Shown in pieces: positions 43,347 to 53,241 of a stretch of 64,000 nt of DNA. This stretch comes from CAYMQB01 sp964392665. Lineage in GTDB: Bacteria > Hydrothermota > E44-bin80. Made by a program: the position numbers and the translations under genes. Within the stretch, counting starts at the first letter, position 1; every line of letters begins with the position of its first letter. The stretch covers positions 1-64,000 of the forward strand of contig CAYMQB010000004.1 of assembly GCA_964392665.1 (NCBI GenBank). Reading direction: 5' to 3'. The notes below the pieces were generated by a model. It saw only the letters and a program-made list of their open reading frames with translations, made no database searches and had not been told where the DNA came from.

Positions 43347-44015
43347 TCATTTCTCAGCAATGGCTGAAAGACCAATATAGTTCCTTTCAGGATTGCTCGC
43401 TAAATGTTTATTCTTATCTCTAATGGAAAAAATACTATTTATGACGGCAATTACGAACAGTATAGCTTTTCTTGGAAAATGCACACTGCTAATCGCAAAA
43501 TTGAGGCTTTCAGCCAAAATAGTAAATTCATCCCCATGTCCCCAAATATTGACTTTCTCGAAACCAGATTTCTTAAGCAGTGTTTCCAATCCATAAAAAG
43601 TAAATCTGAAGAAATCATTGGGAATATCATGCATTCGAAAGAATAAAGGAACAGTTATGAAAAATTTTCCACCCGGGGTAAGAATTCTGTAAATTTCAGA
43701 AAGAGTAAAAAGCGAGTCAGGAAGATGTTCAAGGACCTGGGTAAAAATGACAAAATCTGCAATTCCATCCTTAAAAGGAAATTTTCTATTCAAATCAACG
43801 ACAATATCTGCCTTAGATATATGGCGTAAATCAGCGCAAAAATAGATGACGTTTCTATTTCGAAAAAGTTCTCTATAAGGAGATTTACCACCACCGAGAT
43901 CCAGCAATAAACCTTTTTCTACATCTACTGACTTCAAAAAAAAGTCTATACTCTTTTTTACCCAAAGTTTATCAAGAAATGCGTCGGATTTTTTGTCAAG
44001 AAAGAATTTCTTCAT
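43347..44015 (-). CDS. Class I SAM methyltransferase
   Basis: LLLDLGGGKSPYRELFRNRN is the SAM site (GxGxS variant with GGG), IYFCADLRHI motif II and FVIFTQVLEHLPDSLFTLSE motif IV, then PGGKFFITVPLF. The C-terminus is hydrophobic (KAILFVIAVINSIFSI), which may associate it with the membrane. It overlaps the upstream GT4 gene by 20 bases. Confidence 0.87.
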   Translation of the reverse strand: MKKFFLDKKSDAFLDKLWVKKSIDFFLKSVDVEKGLLLDLGGGKSPYRELFRNRNVIYFCADLRHISKADIVVDLNRKFPFKDGIADFVIFTQVLEHLPDSLFTLSEIYRILTPGGKFFITVPLFFRMHDIPNDFFRFTFYGLETLLKKSGFEKVNIWGHGDEFTILAESLNFAISSVHFPRKAILFVIAVINSIFSIRDKNKHLASNPERNYIGLSAIAEK

Positions 44016-45147
44016 AGATTTTCCTCAATTGTTCTGATATGATTTTCCAATCAAATCTTAATGCCTTTTTTCGTGCCTCTACACCCATGTTTTTCAACTC
44101 ATTAGGATGGTTTTTACACCAAACAATTGCATCTTTTAATGCACTAACAGAACCCGGTGTTATTAGTAAACCATTTTTCTCGTTATCTATTAACTCAGGA
44201 ATCCCACCAGTTCTACTACCAATAACAGGAGTTCCACAAGACATTGCTTCCATCACTACAAGTGGACACGGATCTTCCCATCTTGAAGGAATAACTGTTA
44301 TATCAGCGTTTGCACAATATTCCGGTAAATCGTCGTGCTTTATAAGTCCCAGATATGCAACGTTCTCAGGTGAATGTTCCTCAAATTGCTTATGGAGAGG
44401 GTTAGTTTCAGGAGTAAAAGATCCTGCTATCAAAACTTTTACATTTTCCTTTTGAAGCCCTTTTGCGGCCTTTAATAATACATCGAACCCTTTTTCCTTC
44501 CATATATTTCCAGCGAAAAAAACCAAGAAATCTTTAGCAGCATCCCCCCGTTTTTTCATTTTCGCGATCGGTTTAAAAATCCTTGTATCCACACCATTAT
44601 ATAAAACCTCAATTTTTCCTTGCAAAAAAGGGAATTTTTCTACTAATCTTTTTTTGATGAATTTACTTGCAGATATGATTAGATCAGCTTTCCTTATTGC
44701 TCTCTCAAATCTTTTTCCTATCCAAGAATTAGGATGGCTGTTCACATGAAATATCAAAAATGGATTGCGAGTTTTAAAAATGTAATATCCAATCACTAAT
44801 TCAGGTCTTTGATGTATATGTACAATATCCACATTTGAATTGGCAATTTTCCATGAAATCCAAAAGATTTTTTGCCAAGCATAAATATTTGGAAATTTTT
44901 TTATAGGACGGCTCCCAAATGGAAATATTTGTATTCTACCATAACTATCAAAATTGCTTCCAAGATTATTGGATGAACCGCAGAAGACCTTTATTGAACA
45001 TCCCATGTCAGCGATTTCCCTAGTTGTATTCACTATTAACCCTCCTACGCTTGCGGGATGACCAAATTCAACTGAACCATGAAAACCTATTCCTATCTTA
45101 ATTTGATTCAATATTTCCTTGCCTTTACAATTAAGATATTCCCCCAT
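43996..45147 (-). CDS. GT4 glycosyltransferase
   Basis: The N-terminal IKIGIGFHGSVEFGHPASVG then GLIVNTTREIADMG is a GT4 variant. FLVFFAGNIWKEKGFDVLLK and WEDPCPLVVMEAMSCGTPVI follow. It overlaps genes on both sides (40 and 20 bases), so the first dozen residues are uncertain and initiation may be at a later codon. Confidence 0.9.
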   Translation of the reverse strand: MGEYLNCKGKEILNQIKIGIGFHGSVEFGHPASVGGLIVNTTREIADMGCSIKVFCGSSNNLGSNFDSYGRIQIFPFGSRPIKKFPNIYAWQKIFWISWKIANSNVDIVHIHQRPELVIGYYIFKTRNPFLIFHVNSHPNSWIGKRFERAIRKADLIISASKFIKKRLVEKFPFLQGKIEVLYNGVDTRIFKPIAKMKKRGDAAKDFLVFFAGNIWKEKGFDVLLKAAKGLQKENVKVLIAGSFTPETNPLHKQFEEHSPENVAYLGLIKHDDLPEYCANADITVIPSRWEDPCPLVVMEAMSCGTPVIGSRTGGIPELIDNEKNGLLITPGSVSALKDAIVWCKNHPNELKNMGVEARKKALRFDWKIISEQLRKIYEEILS

Positions 45148-45815
45148 CGACGAAAAATATCTCCTAATATTTGCTCAATTCTTAAAAATAAACTACTTTT
45201 AGGAGGAGCGAATGGAATTGGTAATCTATCCGTGCATAAGTTCTGTAGCGTAAAACCTGACTTTTTTAGTATTTTTTGCAAAGCTTCTGGTGAAAATGCA
45301 CGGAGATGACCAACACCTTCTTCTAAAGAAAAATCAACGGCAACTGGTTGTTTCCCTAATAGCATCAGGAACAGGTTTTTTAAAGAACAAAGGTTAGGCG
45401 TAGTTAAAACAATAAATCCATTATGTCGAAGGACCCTGAAACATTCTCTTAAAAAATTATCTGTACCAAGAAGATGTTCTATAATTTCACCTGCAAATAA
45501 AGCATCAAAAACCTCATTTTTGAATGGCAATCCATCTTCAATATCAGTTTGTATGTAAATTTCTTCTTCATACTTTTCCATATTTATTATATCAACTCCA
45601 TATTTATCTGCCCCAGTTTCAATTGTTCTTAGAAAAAAGCCATTTCCGCAACCTACGTCAAGAATACGACTTATTGATTCTGATTTAAGAAGCTCCCTAG
45701 CCTTCTTTAATCTAGACCTTCCATGCCACGCTTCAAGATAGTATTCCCAATTTGCAATTGAATGATAACCTCTTGAGAACTTATTAATGTTATCTCTTCC
45801 TGAGATTTTCTCCAT
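45108..45815 (-). CDS. Class I SAM methyltransferase
   Basis: SRILDVGCGNGFFLRTIETG is the SAM motif, KYGVDIINME motif II, and FDALFAGEIIEHLLGTDNFL then RECFRVLRHNGFIVLTTPN is typical of UbiE/COQ5-like glycan methyltransferases. 235 residues. First in a set of three methyltransferases at 42723-45815. Confidence 0.9.
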   Translation of the reverse strand: MEKISGRDNINKFSRGYHSIANWEYYLEAWHGRSRLKKARELLKSESISRILDVGCGNGFFLRTIETGADKYGVDIINMEKYEEEIYIQTDIEDGLPFKNEVFDALFAGEIIEHLLGTDNFLRECFRVLRHNGFIVLTTPNLCSLKNLFLMLLGKQPVAVDFSLEEGVGHLRAFSPEALQKILKKSGFTLQNLCTDRLPIPFAPPKSSLFLRIEQILGDIFRRWGNILIVKARKY

Positions 45816-45830
45816 TTTTTTTAAACTTGT

Positions 45831-46763
45831 TTATCTTTTACTCATTAGAAGTTTGTTGATAACTATTTTAGCTGTCCTCGAAAAGAAAACAAAAACAAAA
45901 ACAAATAAATGCTTAAGATAAAATGGACTAACTATAAGAGCATCTCTCAAAAAACGAATAATCCTTTGACCATTTTCATAATGATAGATCTTACAAGCAT
46001 GATTAAATATAACAACTGCATAATAAAATGGGTTTCCCGAGAGAATTTCTTTATGTTTCTTTATAAGTAGTTCACCGACTATTACATCTCTTTTTGTTAA
46101 GTCTGTAACTCTGTTTATCTGTGAATCATCGTGTCTAATTGCTACAGGAACATCTGAGTAAATATATCTTATCCCTTTTTCAGCTAACTGAAGAACATAG
46201 CCAACATCCTCATAATATGGCAATGATGTATCAAAGAATTCTATATAGTCCCTCCTCAACATGAACGAATTAGGAAAAATATAACAAGACAATGGAATGA
46301 GGTCTCTGAGGAATCCTTCTTTTTTAACTATTTTAGCCTCAAGCTTGTTATTTCCTTTCCCATCATGAACCATTACTTTTCCTATAGCCATTTGTGTATT
46401 TGGCGAGTTTCGAAGAATAGTTACGAGAGTATCTAAAAAGTTTGGCAAATACTCATCATCATCGTCTAAGAATGAAACAAAATCACCCCTTGCTGCTTGG
46501 ATTCCAACATTCCTCACACCAGCAGGACCACGATGTCGTTTTGCGTGTTTTATGTACTTTATCTTATCATTTTCCAAATGTTTTATAACGTTATCCACCG
46601 GTTTCTTAATACTATCATCAATAACGATAATTTCAAAATTTAGATAATTTTGCTTAATAACACTTCTGATTGCTCGCTCTAGTAATCTTGGACGGTCACA
46701 TGTAGGAATAATAATACTTACAAGACATTTTCTCAAATCTTGCATTTGAAGCAAATTACTCAT
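45831..46763 (-). CDS. GT2 glycosyltransferase
   Basis: CLVSIIIPTCDRPRLLERAI opens the GT-A domain. IIVIDDSIKKP, GPAGVRNVGIQAARGDFVSF then LDDDDEYLP gives the DxD. The start overlaps the upstream gene by 4 bases. A C-terminal hydrophobic run (YLKHLFVFVFVFFSRTAKIV) suggests membrane association. Confidence 0.9.
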   Translation of the reverse strand: MSNLLQMQDLRKCLVSIIIPTCDRPRLLERAIRSVIKQNYLNFEIIVIDDSIKKPVDNVIKHLENDKIKYIKHAKRHRGPAGVRNVGIQAARGDFVSFLDDDDEYLPNFLDTLVTILRNSPNTQMAIGKVMVHDGKGNNKLEAKIVKKEGFLRDLIPLSCYIFPNSFMLRRDYIEFFDTSLPYYEDVGYVLQLAEKGIRYIYSDVPVAIRHDDSQINRVTDLTKRDVIVGELLIKKHKEILSGNPFYYAVVIFNHACKIYHYENGQRIIRFLRDALIVSPFYLKHLFVFVFVFFSRTAKIVINKLLMSKR

Positions 46764-47635
46764 ATGTTATTTCCGTTCTTTGACTTTCTTCGTAAAATCA
46801 CTGTACCCTTTTCTGTATTGTACCATTCGCATTCAAAAATACTAAATTCTTTTACCCAGGTTTCAATCACTTTTCTTTCGTCTTCTCTTTTTGCATCATC
46901 AACAACAATGATACAATTATCACTTAATTTCTCCAAAAGAACTGGTAATCCTGGATATCTTGCCATTTCTTTCATTTTTTGAGTTTTTCCATATGGACCG
47001 GGTATTATTGGACCATCTACCACCAATAAATTAATGCTTTCTATGTCCCGCAAAAAAGCAGTATCATACCACATCCATGATTTATCTTTTATATAAATCT
47101 CTTTCAAAGGAGCACAAATCACAGATGCTATTTCTTCCAAATTATGTAGTTTTATATTATGTCTTGTTGAGTCAAAGTATCTTTCATCCTGTTCAACCGA
47201 CAAAACTGTTCCGTGTTTTAATCTCTTTAGACAATATGCAATTATAACTGTTGAAATACCAGAGCCACAATCGAGAGTGAATTTTGGTTTCACTTCAAGA
47301 ATTACCGAAATTAGAATATTCGCCATATCAGAGGAAATTGCCCAGTCACCCATTGGTGGTAATGGATGTTTTATTTCCAACAGTGGAATAGAAAACATCA
47401 ATGCCTCAATTTGTTTATAATCATTATGAAGGTTTTCATATGTCTTTTTCAAGAATTTTACATTTCTTCGGTGGATTTCTAACAATATGAAAACAACTAA
47501 GCACGTACTAATAGCAACTAGCATTATTGGAACCTCCACATACGGGATCCACCTACCCAACAAAGCTAAAGCTAATAATACTATTCCCGTTACAATTACT
47601 GCCCATGTATCTTTCTTAGTGACGTTTAATTCCAT
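46760..47635 (-). CDS. Membrane-anchored methyltransferase-like protein
   Basis: GGAGGAG precedes the ATG. Two hydrophobic helices (WAVIVTGIVLLALALLG and VEVPIMLVAISTCLVVFILL) come first. A Rossmann domain follows with FTLDCGSGISTVIIAYCLKR, TVLSVEQDERYFDSTRHNIK and LLVVDGPIIPGPYGKTQKMK, a SAM-dependent methyltransferase-like arrangement. A short coiled region links the two. The substrate is probably a glycan or its lipid carrier at the membrane. Similar two-helix proteins are known in glycan clusters but I cannot name one. Confidence 0.8.
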   Translation of the reverse strand: MELNVTKKDTWAVIVTGIVLLALALLGRWIPYVEVPIMLVAISTCLVVFILLEIHRRNVKFLKKTYENLHNDYKQIEALMFSIPLLEIKHPLPPMGDWAISSDMANILISVILEVKPKFTLDCGSGISTVIIAYCLKRLKHGTVLSVEQDERYFDSTRHNIKLHNLEEIASVICAPLKEIYIKDKSWMWYDTAFLRDIESINLLVVDGPIIPGPYGKTQKMKEMARYPGLPVLLEKLSDNCIIVVDDAKREDERKVIETWVKEFSIFECEWYNTEKGTVILRRKSKNGNNI

Positions 47636-47786
47636 TTCTCCTCCATTTAGGAATATCTTCTACAGAACTTATGTAAGTCGTTAATGTTCACTCATCAACT
47701 CCTTAAAGGAATAGTAATTCCAGTTTTTGACAATCTCACGACTTTTTGCAAACTGCAAAATTTCCATCAATATTACCTTTAAAAAC

Positions 47787-49376
47787 TCAAATCTTACGTA
47801 CAAACATTCTTAGCATTTTACTTAAATAAGGTATCCGTTCTTGGAGGGCAGTTAATTCGCCATGATTGAGCGGTTTAACTATTGACTGGCTAATAATAAA
47901 AATAACTGCAAAACAGAATATCTGTGCACTGACCGTAATAAGTCCATAAATCCTAGTGCCTGACACAAAAAATTTGGTTAGCATAAATCCAACAAAGAGG
48001 GAACAAAGAAAAGCAAAAACATTAATTAACAAGACAACACATGTATCTTTACTAAAGAAATCCTTAAGTTTAACTTCCAACTGATGGCTTAGTGATATTG
48101 TGAGAAAAATGAAACTGCCAAACAAAGCAATAAATGTGCCAAAAACAATCCCCTTAAACCCAAACCAGTTAACAAACAATATGCTGAGAAAAATATTAGA
48201 AATGCTCTGAAAAATAGATACACGCATTACTAAATCGGTTTTACCAATTGAAGTTGCCAACGTAAGACCCAATCCAAGAAAAAGGAAAAAGCAGTAACCA
48301 AATCCAAGAACCCTTATGACATACACAGCATTTTCAAAACCTCTTCCCAACCACAAAAGAATAATTGAATGAGAAGCAGATATAATAACAAGTAAAACCG
48401 GAAGGAATATTAATCCAAGTAACTTCGCAGATTTTCGATAAGTCTGAAGAATTAGTTTCTTTTCCCTTAGCGCATCTATTTCAGAAAAACCAGGAAGTAA
48501 GGCTGCAAAAAACATTTGCGGAATTGCTTTTACTTTCTCAAGAATCCTTGCCCCAACCTGATAGAACGTCACCCATTCAAGGCCACAGAATCTGCCTATC
48601 AATATTTTATCTATATTGTTAAAGATAATTGTCGAAATATTTGACACCTGCAATTTATAACCAAAATTAAATAGTTTTCTTAGGGTTCTCCAGTTGAAAT
48701 ACTTTTTGAGGTTTATGCTCATCCCTGGTAAAAGCCTTTTACACAGAACGATATTGATGCATCCAGTAAGAAAAACTACCAGAAGGTTAATAATCACTAC
48801 TCCTCTAATCCTTAATCCAAGCAATAAAAGAATTACAATACCCATTGACCTTAAAATAACCATAACTCCAGTCCAGATACTTGAAATGTCGATTCGCTGA
48901 ATACCGGATAGAGCTGTTCCGAATATGAGAAAAATATTGTTTAAGCAAAGTGCTGCAATAGTTAACCAGAAAGAAAAGATAGTTACCTCAATAAGACTGG
49001 GAGAAATCGAGAAGAAAAAAAGAAATAATTGAAGAAAAAAATAAGAAAGCGCCACAACCAAACCCGCCCATAAAATGTAGAATCCCAATCCTGAGTTTAT
49101 GATCTTATTAATTTCTGTTGTATCTCCTTTTGTGAAATACTTAGAAATATACTTAATAAAAGCTGCATTAAATCCAACATCAAACAATCCAATATATCCA
49201 GTTGCCGCTCCCAAAAGTGCAAGAACTCCAAATTCTTGTTTTCCCAACTTTGCAATCATGAACGGAATTAATAATATCGAAACAATTATCATAAGTATTC
49301 TCACTCCAACTGCGGCAAACGTGTTCCTTAAAATCTTAGTTAAGAAGGAACGCTTAAATTCTTGAGTTGTACTCAT
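47787..49376 (-). CDS. Wzx-type polysaccharide flippase
   Basis: About fourteen hydrophobic helices, with RILMIIVSILLIPFMIAKLG and EFGVLALLGAATGYIGLFDV then GFNAAFIKYISKYF at the N-terminus, characteristic of the MOP/Wzx group. 529 residues is long for Wzx; the extra length is in the C-terminal helices. It differs strongly from the flippase at 26297. It lies at the start of the long GT block, after a gap of 353 bp, and may begin a new transcript. Confidence 0.9.
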   Translation of the reverse strand: MSTTQEFKRSFLTKILRNTFAAVGVRILMIIVSILLIPFMIAKLGKQEFGVLALLGAATGYIGLFDVGFNAAFIKYISKYFTKGDTTEINKIINSGLGFYILWAGLVVALSYFFLQLFLFFFSISPSLIEVTIFSFWLTIAALCLNNIFLIFGTALSGIQRIDISSIWTGVMVILRSMGIVILLLLGLRIRGVVIINLLVVFLTGCINIVLCKRLLPGMSINLKKYFNWRTLRKLFNFGYKLQVSNISTIIFNNIDKILIGRFCGLEWVTFYQVGARILEKVKAIPQMFFAALLPGFSEIDALREKKLILQTYRKSAKLLGLIFLPVLLVIISASHSIILLWLGRGFENAVYVIRVLGFGYCFFLFLGLGLTLATSIGKTDLVMRVSIFQSISNIFLSILFVNWFGFKGIVFGTFIALFGSFIFLTISLSHQLEVKLKDFFSKDTCVVLLINVFAFLCSLFVGFMLTKFFVSGTRIYGLITVSAQIFCFAVIFIISQSIVKPLNHGELTALQERIPYLSKMLRMFVRKI

Positions 49377-49729
49377 ATATATTTTCCAGCCTTATTTGTA
49401 TCCTTTTGGACAAGATTCAACCAGTACTCAGATTACCTTGAAGGATAGCAAATGCTCAAATGGACCGTGCGAACAATATCTTCAACATGACCGTCGACTA
49501 GCTTCGGAAATAAGACAAACAAGAACAATTGGCTCTCAGTAGTCTACCTGCAATACGGCTTCAAAGGATAAAAACATTCCACATATTGATAATGAAGTTA
49601 TCTGATAAGCTAAGGGTGAATTTGGACCTTCTTGGTAATATTGGAATGCATAAGGTTTCTTTTAGCAGTTTTATCTAGATCTGGAGCGTAATTAGGTTCA
49701 GTCCTCTATGAAACAGCAAGAAATAGTTG
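49377..49729. other. 353-bp gap without a gene
   Basis: AT-rich and, unusually for this window, free of obvious arrays. No open frame of note. It should contain the 3' end signals of the BNR protein gene and a promoter for the flippase; I cannot pick a convincing hexamer pair. Confidence 0.5.
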
Positions 49730-52483
49730 TCAGAAATGAATTAATTTTCTAGTGATGGATTTTTGGAGGGATGTAATCTTAACAAAATAGATACCTTGTT
49801 TGATGTGTTTGTTTCCAATGATTAAGTTATATCTACCTGGGAGAAGAGCCCCATTAAGCAGGCTTTCTATTTTTCTACCGCTTATGTCAAATATGTCAAT
49901 TCTTGTAGGTTCTCTATTCCTAACTGAACCAAATAATGGGATATCATAGGAAATCGTAAAAATATTTCTTGAAGGATTTGGATGGACGTTTAAATTTAGA
50001 CGTGAAGGCAAATTGTTATAAGAACCTTTTAGTTCCTCAACACCTGGGTTAAAAGTTCCTCTCAACACAATAGGATGAATGCAGAATTGGTCGAGTGTAT
50101 CGAGAATTGTGATACTGTCAGGATAAATTGTATCTCCCACTGTAATCGTAGGTGTGTTATTATTAAAAAAGACACGAAAGATTGTATGTGAACCGTTCCA
50201 TCCTGTTGGTGGTCCATCAATTATTGGATTCCAATTGTGTCCATTATTCAATTTCAATACGCTGTTAATATTGCCTGAATTAATGCTCGGAGCATTTGTT
50301 TTCTCATTGAAATATAGACGGACATAATCACCTGAATCGACACCCGTGACATAAGGAATTGCCTCATGAGCAACTGCTGAATCAATAACAGGTCCATAAT
50401 CACCAAAAGTGCCTACCAAAACTCGTGGTGAAATACAAGCATTTCCACTCATGTCTTTAATAGTTGTTGAATCCGGGAAAATCGTATCACCCACTTCGAT
50501 GGTGGGAGTCCCAATGGTATCAAGGAACACCGTAAGTGTTTTTCCAGAAACCGCCCATTCTGTGGAATCAATGCTTCCCCATATGTGTCCGCCGCTTAAT
50601 TTCAATACATTACTAATATTGGATGAATTAATCAGTGGTGTATTCGTATTTTGATCGAAAATCAGCCTTACGAAATCGTCACTATCTATTCCCTGTATGC
50701 TGTCGATGTAGTCCGATGCAAAAGCACTGACAATAACAGGGGGTATTGTATCATCGAAGGTGCCCGTAAGAGTGACCGAACTGTAACCATTATTATTCCA
50801 CATATCCTTAATGACAGTATCAGGCGTAATCCGGACACCAATAGGTATGGTTGAACTTACATTCAATTTCACAGTCAAATTCGATGCATTTCCAAAAGGA
50901 CTCCAATACGCAGTATCGATAACTCCCCAGGAACCCTGATTCAACCGAAGATAATAATCGATGCTGTCTTTCGGAATTGGATAACTATTTGTTTGCTCGT
51001 CGAAGGAGATAATAACATAATCATCATCGTCTATTCCGTTTTGCTGGATACTCCCGTCATATGCAACTGCAGAAACAGGTTTCGGACCAAGCGTATCAAT
51101 GGAATATTCTATTGATAATTCACTCAAGATTGGAGTAACCCCCGGGTCATCCGTTTCAAATTCAAGCTTATACTGAATATATGGGTCGCCATTGTTTACT
51201 GCAGGAAAGTTGACGATGCTATCCCCGTTTGTGCAAGCAGGCACTCCAACACCCCAGGGCATCGCAGTGGACATAAGACTGTCTTGAGCTGTTCGAACTC
51301 GAACATTCAGAATCTTACCGGTTAACTCTTCTACCCAGTGAACAATTCCGTATTTTGTACTTCCATTGGTCGTTCCAGTATAAAATGCTTTTGAGATAAG
51401 ATGACCATCGCAAAAATATGCTGCTCTATAAATACTGGCATCTATGTTTGTTCCACACAATCCAAAACCATTTTTACAAAACTCTACCGAAGACACAAAC
51501 TTTCCATTGGCTATTACTGGCGTGCTATCCCAGCTTACTCCATTATCTTCTGTAAAGAAGATTTTACCTTTGTTTCCATTTATTCCTGCACCAACGAATA
51601 ATTTAATGCCATCATAAACCATATCGTTTGATGAAATTGTTAGAATATTCGGAATGGGCGTTGTCTCAGACCAGCTAAGTCCTTTATCAGTTGAAATCAT
51701 TATTTTTCCATTCTGAGCTCCCGCAAAAATATTACCTGGAAAATCAACTTCCATACAGGCAATATTCATATTCAATGTATCAATAGGGTTCCACGATAAC
51801 CCTCCGTCGATTGAACGCACTACTATTCCATCTTGGGGACTTGATATGGTAATAATAGTATCCGGACCTAAATTTATGAAGTCCACAAAAGAGCTGTAAC
51901 CACTTAATGTATACCACAGTTGCCAGTCAGTGCCATTATAAGAAATATAGATTTTCGGATCCCAGTCACTGGTGCTGCACAATAAAAAAGAATTACTAAA
52001 TGCAAAAGAGACAACACTCCAGCCAAAACCAGTGCTTATACTCCAATAGTCTATTGGAATCGAGGAAGTAGCAACTTTGCCAACGTTTCCGTTGTTCGTA
52101 CATCCGGCAAAAATGCTGGAATCATTAGGAGAGAACAAAGCATTTACTCCCGTAATTCCCTGGATATTTGCTGTATTATACCAATGTTCACCGTAATCTG
52201 AGGAATAGAATACATCACCGCTATCGTCTCCTGTTGCAGCAAACAAAAAGCTATCAGTTGATAATAAATCATATACCTCTTGAGCATCGGCAAGAGACAC
52301 AACATGTTCCCAATTCCAGATATCCGGGGCGTCGAGGATGAGACTGCCTGGCTGTCTTGAGCCATTCAGGTTTTCCATACTATCATACGAGGCCGAAAAA
52401 TTCCAATCCGTCGTTGTCCACCAATCAGAGTACAGTATTGATGCGCACAATAGGATACCCGCCAATATACAAAGTTTTTTCAT
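49730..52483 (-). CDS. BNR-repeat surface protein with Por-type C-terminal sorting domain
   Basis: The signal peptide is LCILAGILLCASILYS. The first half holds BNR/sortilin-like repeats (GDVFYSSDYGEHWYNT, VVRSIDGGLSWNPID, IMISTDKGLSWSET, IFFTEDNGVSWDST). Three repeats of about 115 residues follow, each with a DDxVRLxFDxxTNxP pattern (DYVIISFDEQTNSYP, DFVRLIFDQNTNTP, DYVRLYFNEKTNAP). The last 80 residues are the Por secretion tail: LNVHPNPSRNIFTISYDI, IDIFDISGRKIESL, GIYFVKITS and RKLIHF. It is predicted to be exported by the type IX system. It is paralogous to 60003-62126. Confidence 0.9.
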   Translation of the reverse strand: MKKLCILAGILLCASILYSDWWTTTDWNFSASYDSMENLNGSRQPGSLILDAPDIWNWEHVVSLADAQEVYDLLSTDSFLFAATGDDSGDVFYSSDYGEHWYNTANIQGITGVNALFSPNDSSIFAGCTNNGNVGKVATSSIPIDYWSISTGFGWSVVSFAFSNSFLLCSTSDWDPKIYISYNGTDWQLWYTLSGYSSFVDFINLGPDTIITISSPQDGIVVRSIDGGLSWNPIDTLNMNIACMEVDFPGNIFAGAQNGKIMISTDKGLSWSETTPIPNILTISSNDMVYDGIKLFVGAGINGNKGKIFFTEDNGVSWDSTPVIANGKFVSSVEFCKNGFGLCGTNIDASIYRAAYFCDGHLISKAFYTGTTNGSTKYGIVHWVEELTGKILNVRVRTAQDSLMSTAMPWGVGVPACTNGDSIVNFPAVNNGDPYIQYKLEFETDDPGVTPILSELSIEYSIDTLGPKPVSAVAYDGSIQQNGIDDDDYVIISFDEQTNSYPIPKDSIDYYLRLNQGSWGVIDTAYWSPFGNASNLTVKLNVSSTIPIGVRITPDTVIKDMWNNNGYSSVTLTGTFDDTIPPVIVSAFASDYIDSIQGIDSDDFVRLIFDQNTNTPLINSSNISNVLKLSGGHIWGSIDSTEWAVSGKTLTVFLDTIGTPTIEVGDTIFPDSTTIKDMSGNACISPRVLVGTFGDYGPVIDSAVAHEAIPYVTGVDSGDYVRLYFNEKTNAPSINSGNINSVLKLNNGHNWNPIIDGPPTGWNGSHTIFRVFFNNNTPTITVGDTIYPDSITILDTLDQFCIHPIVLRGTFNPGVEELKGSYNNLPSRLNLNVHPNPSRNIFTISYDIPLFGSVRNREPTRIDIFDISGRKIESLLNGALLPGRYNLIIGNKHIKQGIYFVKITSLQKSITRKLIHF

Positions 52484-52791
52484 AATATTATATTTTACAC
52501 TATTTCATGTTTATAATCAAGTAAAATTTAAAGCTGCGCATCGGTATGAGTTCCTCGACACACTCGGGACGGTATTAGTTGCTCCGCAACGGTAGTGTGT
52601 TCCTTCGGAACGGGGATTGGTTCATCTGCGATGAACGGTTTTTGAGTCATTAGTTTTGCGGATTCTATTTACTGATTTCATTAATCGTGATAGAAGAATG
52701 CAGAGAATAATTGTATATTACTAAATAACTGTATATTAATTGTTATTTGGTATACTTATTGTTATTGATAGTTATTTATTGTTATTGGTGG
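52484..52791. repeat. Hairpin array with fixed ACGG ends
   Basis: From about 52540 to 52637 four units of 20-28 bp each end in ACGG and carry different hairpins: GAGT..ACTC, GTTGCTCCGCAAC, GTTCCTTCGGAAC, GTTCATCTGCGATGAAC. From 52706 a second array of TTGTTATTTGG/TTATTGATAG type leads to the stop of the S23 gene. No gene is seen. Confidence 0.75.
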
Positions 52792-53160
52792 TTATTTGGT
52801 GTCATTAACACGTTTTTTTACAGATGAGATGAAGTTGTTCAGTTTTACACCAAAGATTTCATATTTACCCGTCAAAAGCTCGTGCTTCTCCTGTTTAATT
52901 AGACCTCTTTCCTTAAGTAGTTCCTCCCAATGTCTTGATTCCCAGAATGAACCACGCGCATTATAATAGAATTTCACTGAATCCATGTAATGGAATCTAC
53001 CATAACCTTCTGCAATATTCGCACTTGTAGAATCCGTAGAGTCCAAAAATTGCTGCCCAATTGAGAAACGGAACTCTTTTGGTAACTCTTTATATACTTC
53101 CCAAGCAATTCTGCATATTTCTCTTGCGATTGTGTAAACCTCTAAATCTTCTAATTTCAT
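52792..53160 (-). CDS. Four-helix-bundle protein (S23 family)
   Basis: MKLEDLEVYTIAREICRIAW, FRFSIGQQFLDSTDSTSANI and AEGYGRFHYMDSVKFYYNAR give the family pattern, including the NIAEG turn that is cut in the 28035 copy. 122 residues, complete. It is flanked by TTGTTATTTGG-type arrays. The gene is not coupled to its neighbours. Function unknown. Confidence 0.88.
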   Translation of the reverse strand: MKLEDLEVYTIAREICRIAWEVYKELPKEFRFSIGQQFLDSTDSTSANIAEGYGRFHYMDSVKFYYNARGSFWESRHWEELLKERGLIKQEKHELLTGKYEIFGVKLNNFISSVKKRVNDTK

Positions 53161-53241
53161 CCCTTACTTTAATTCCAATTAAGAAACAAGTAATAGACTG
53201 TGAATAACTAAATAACGATTAATATACAATTATTATTTTGT

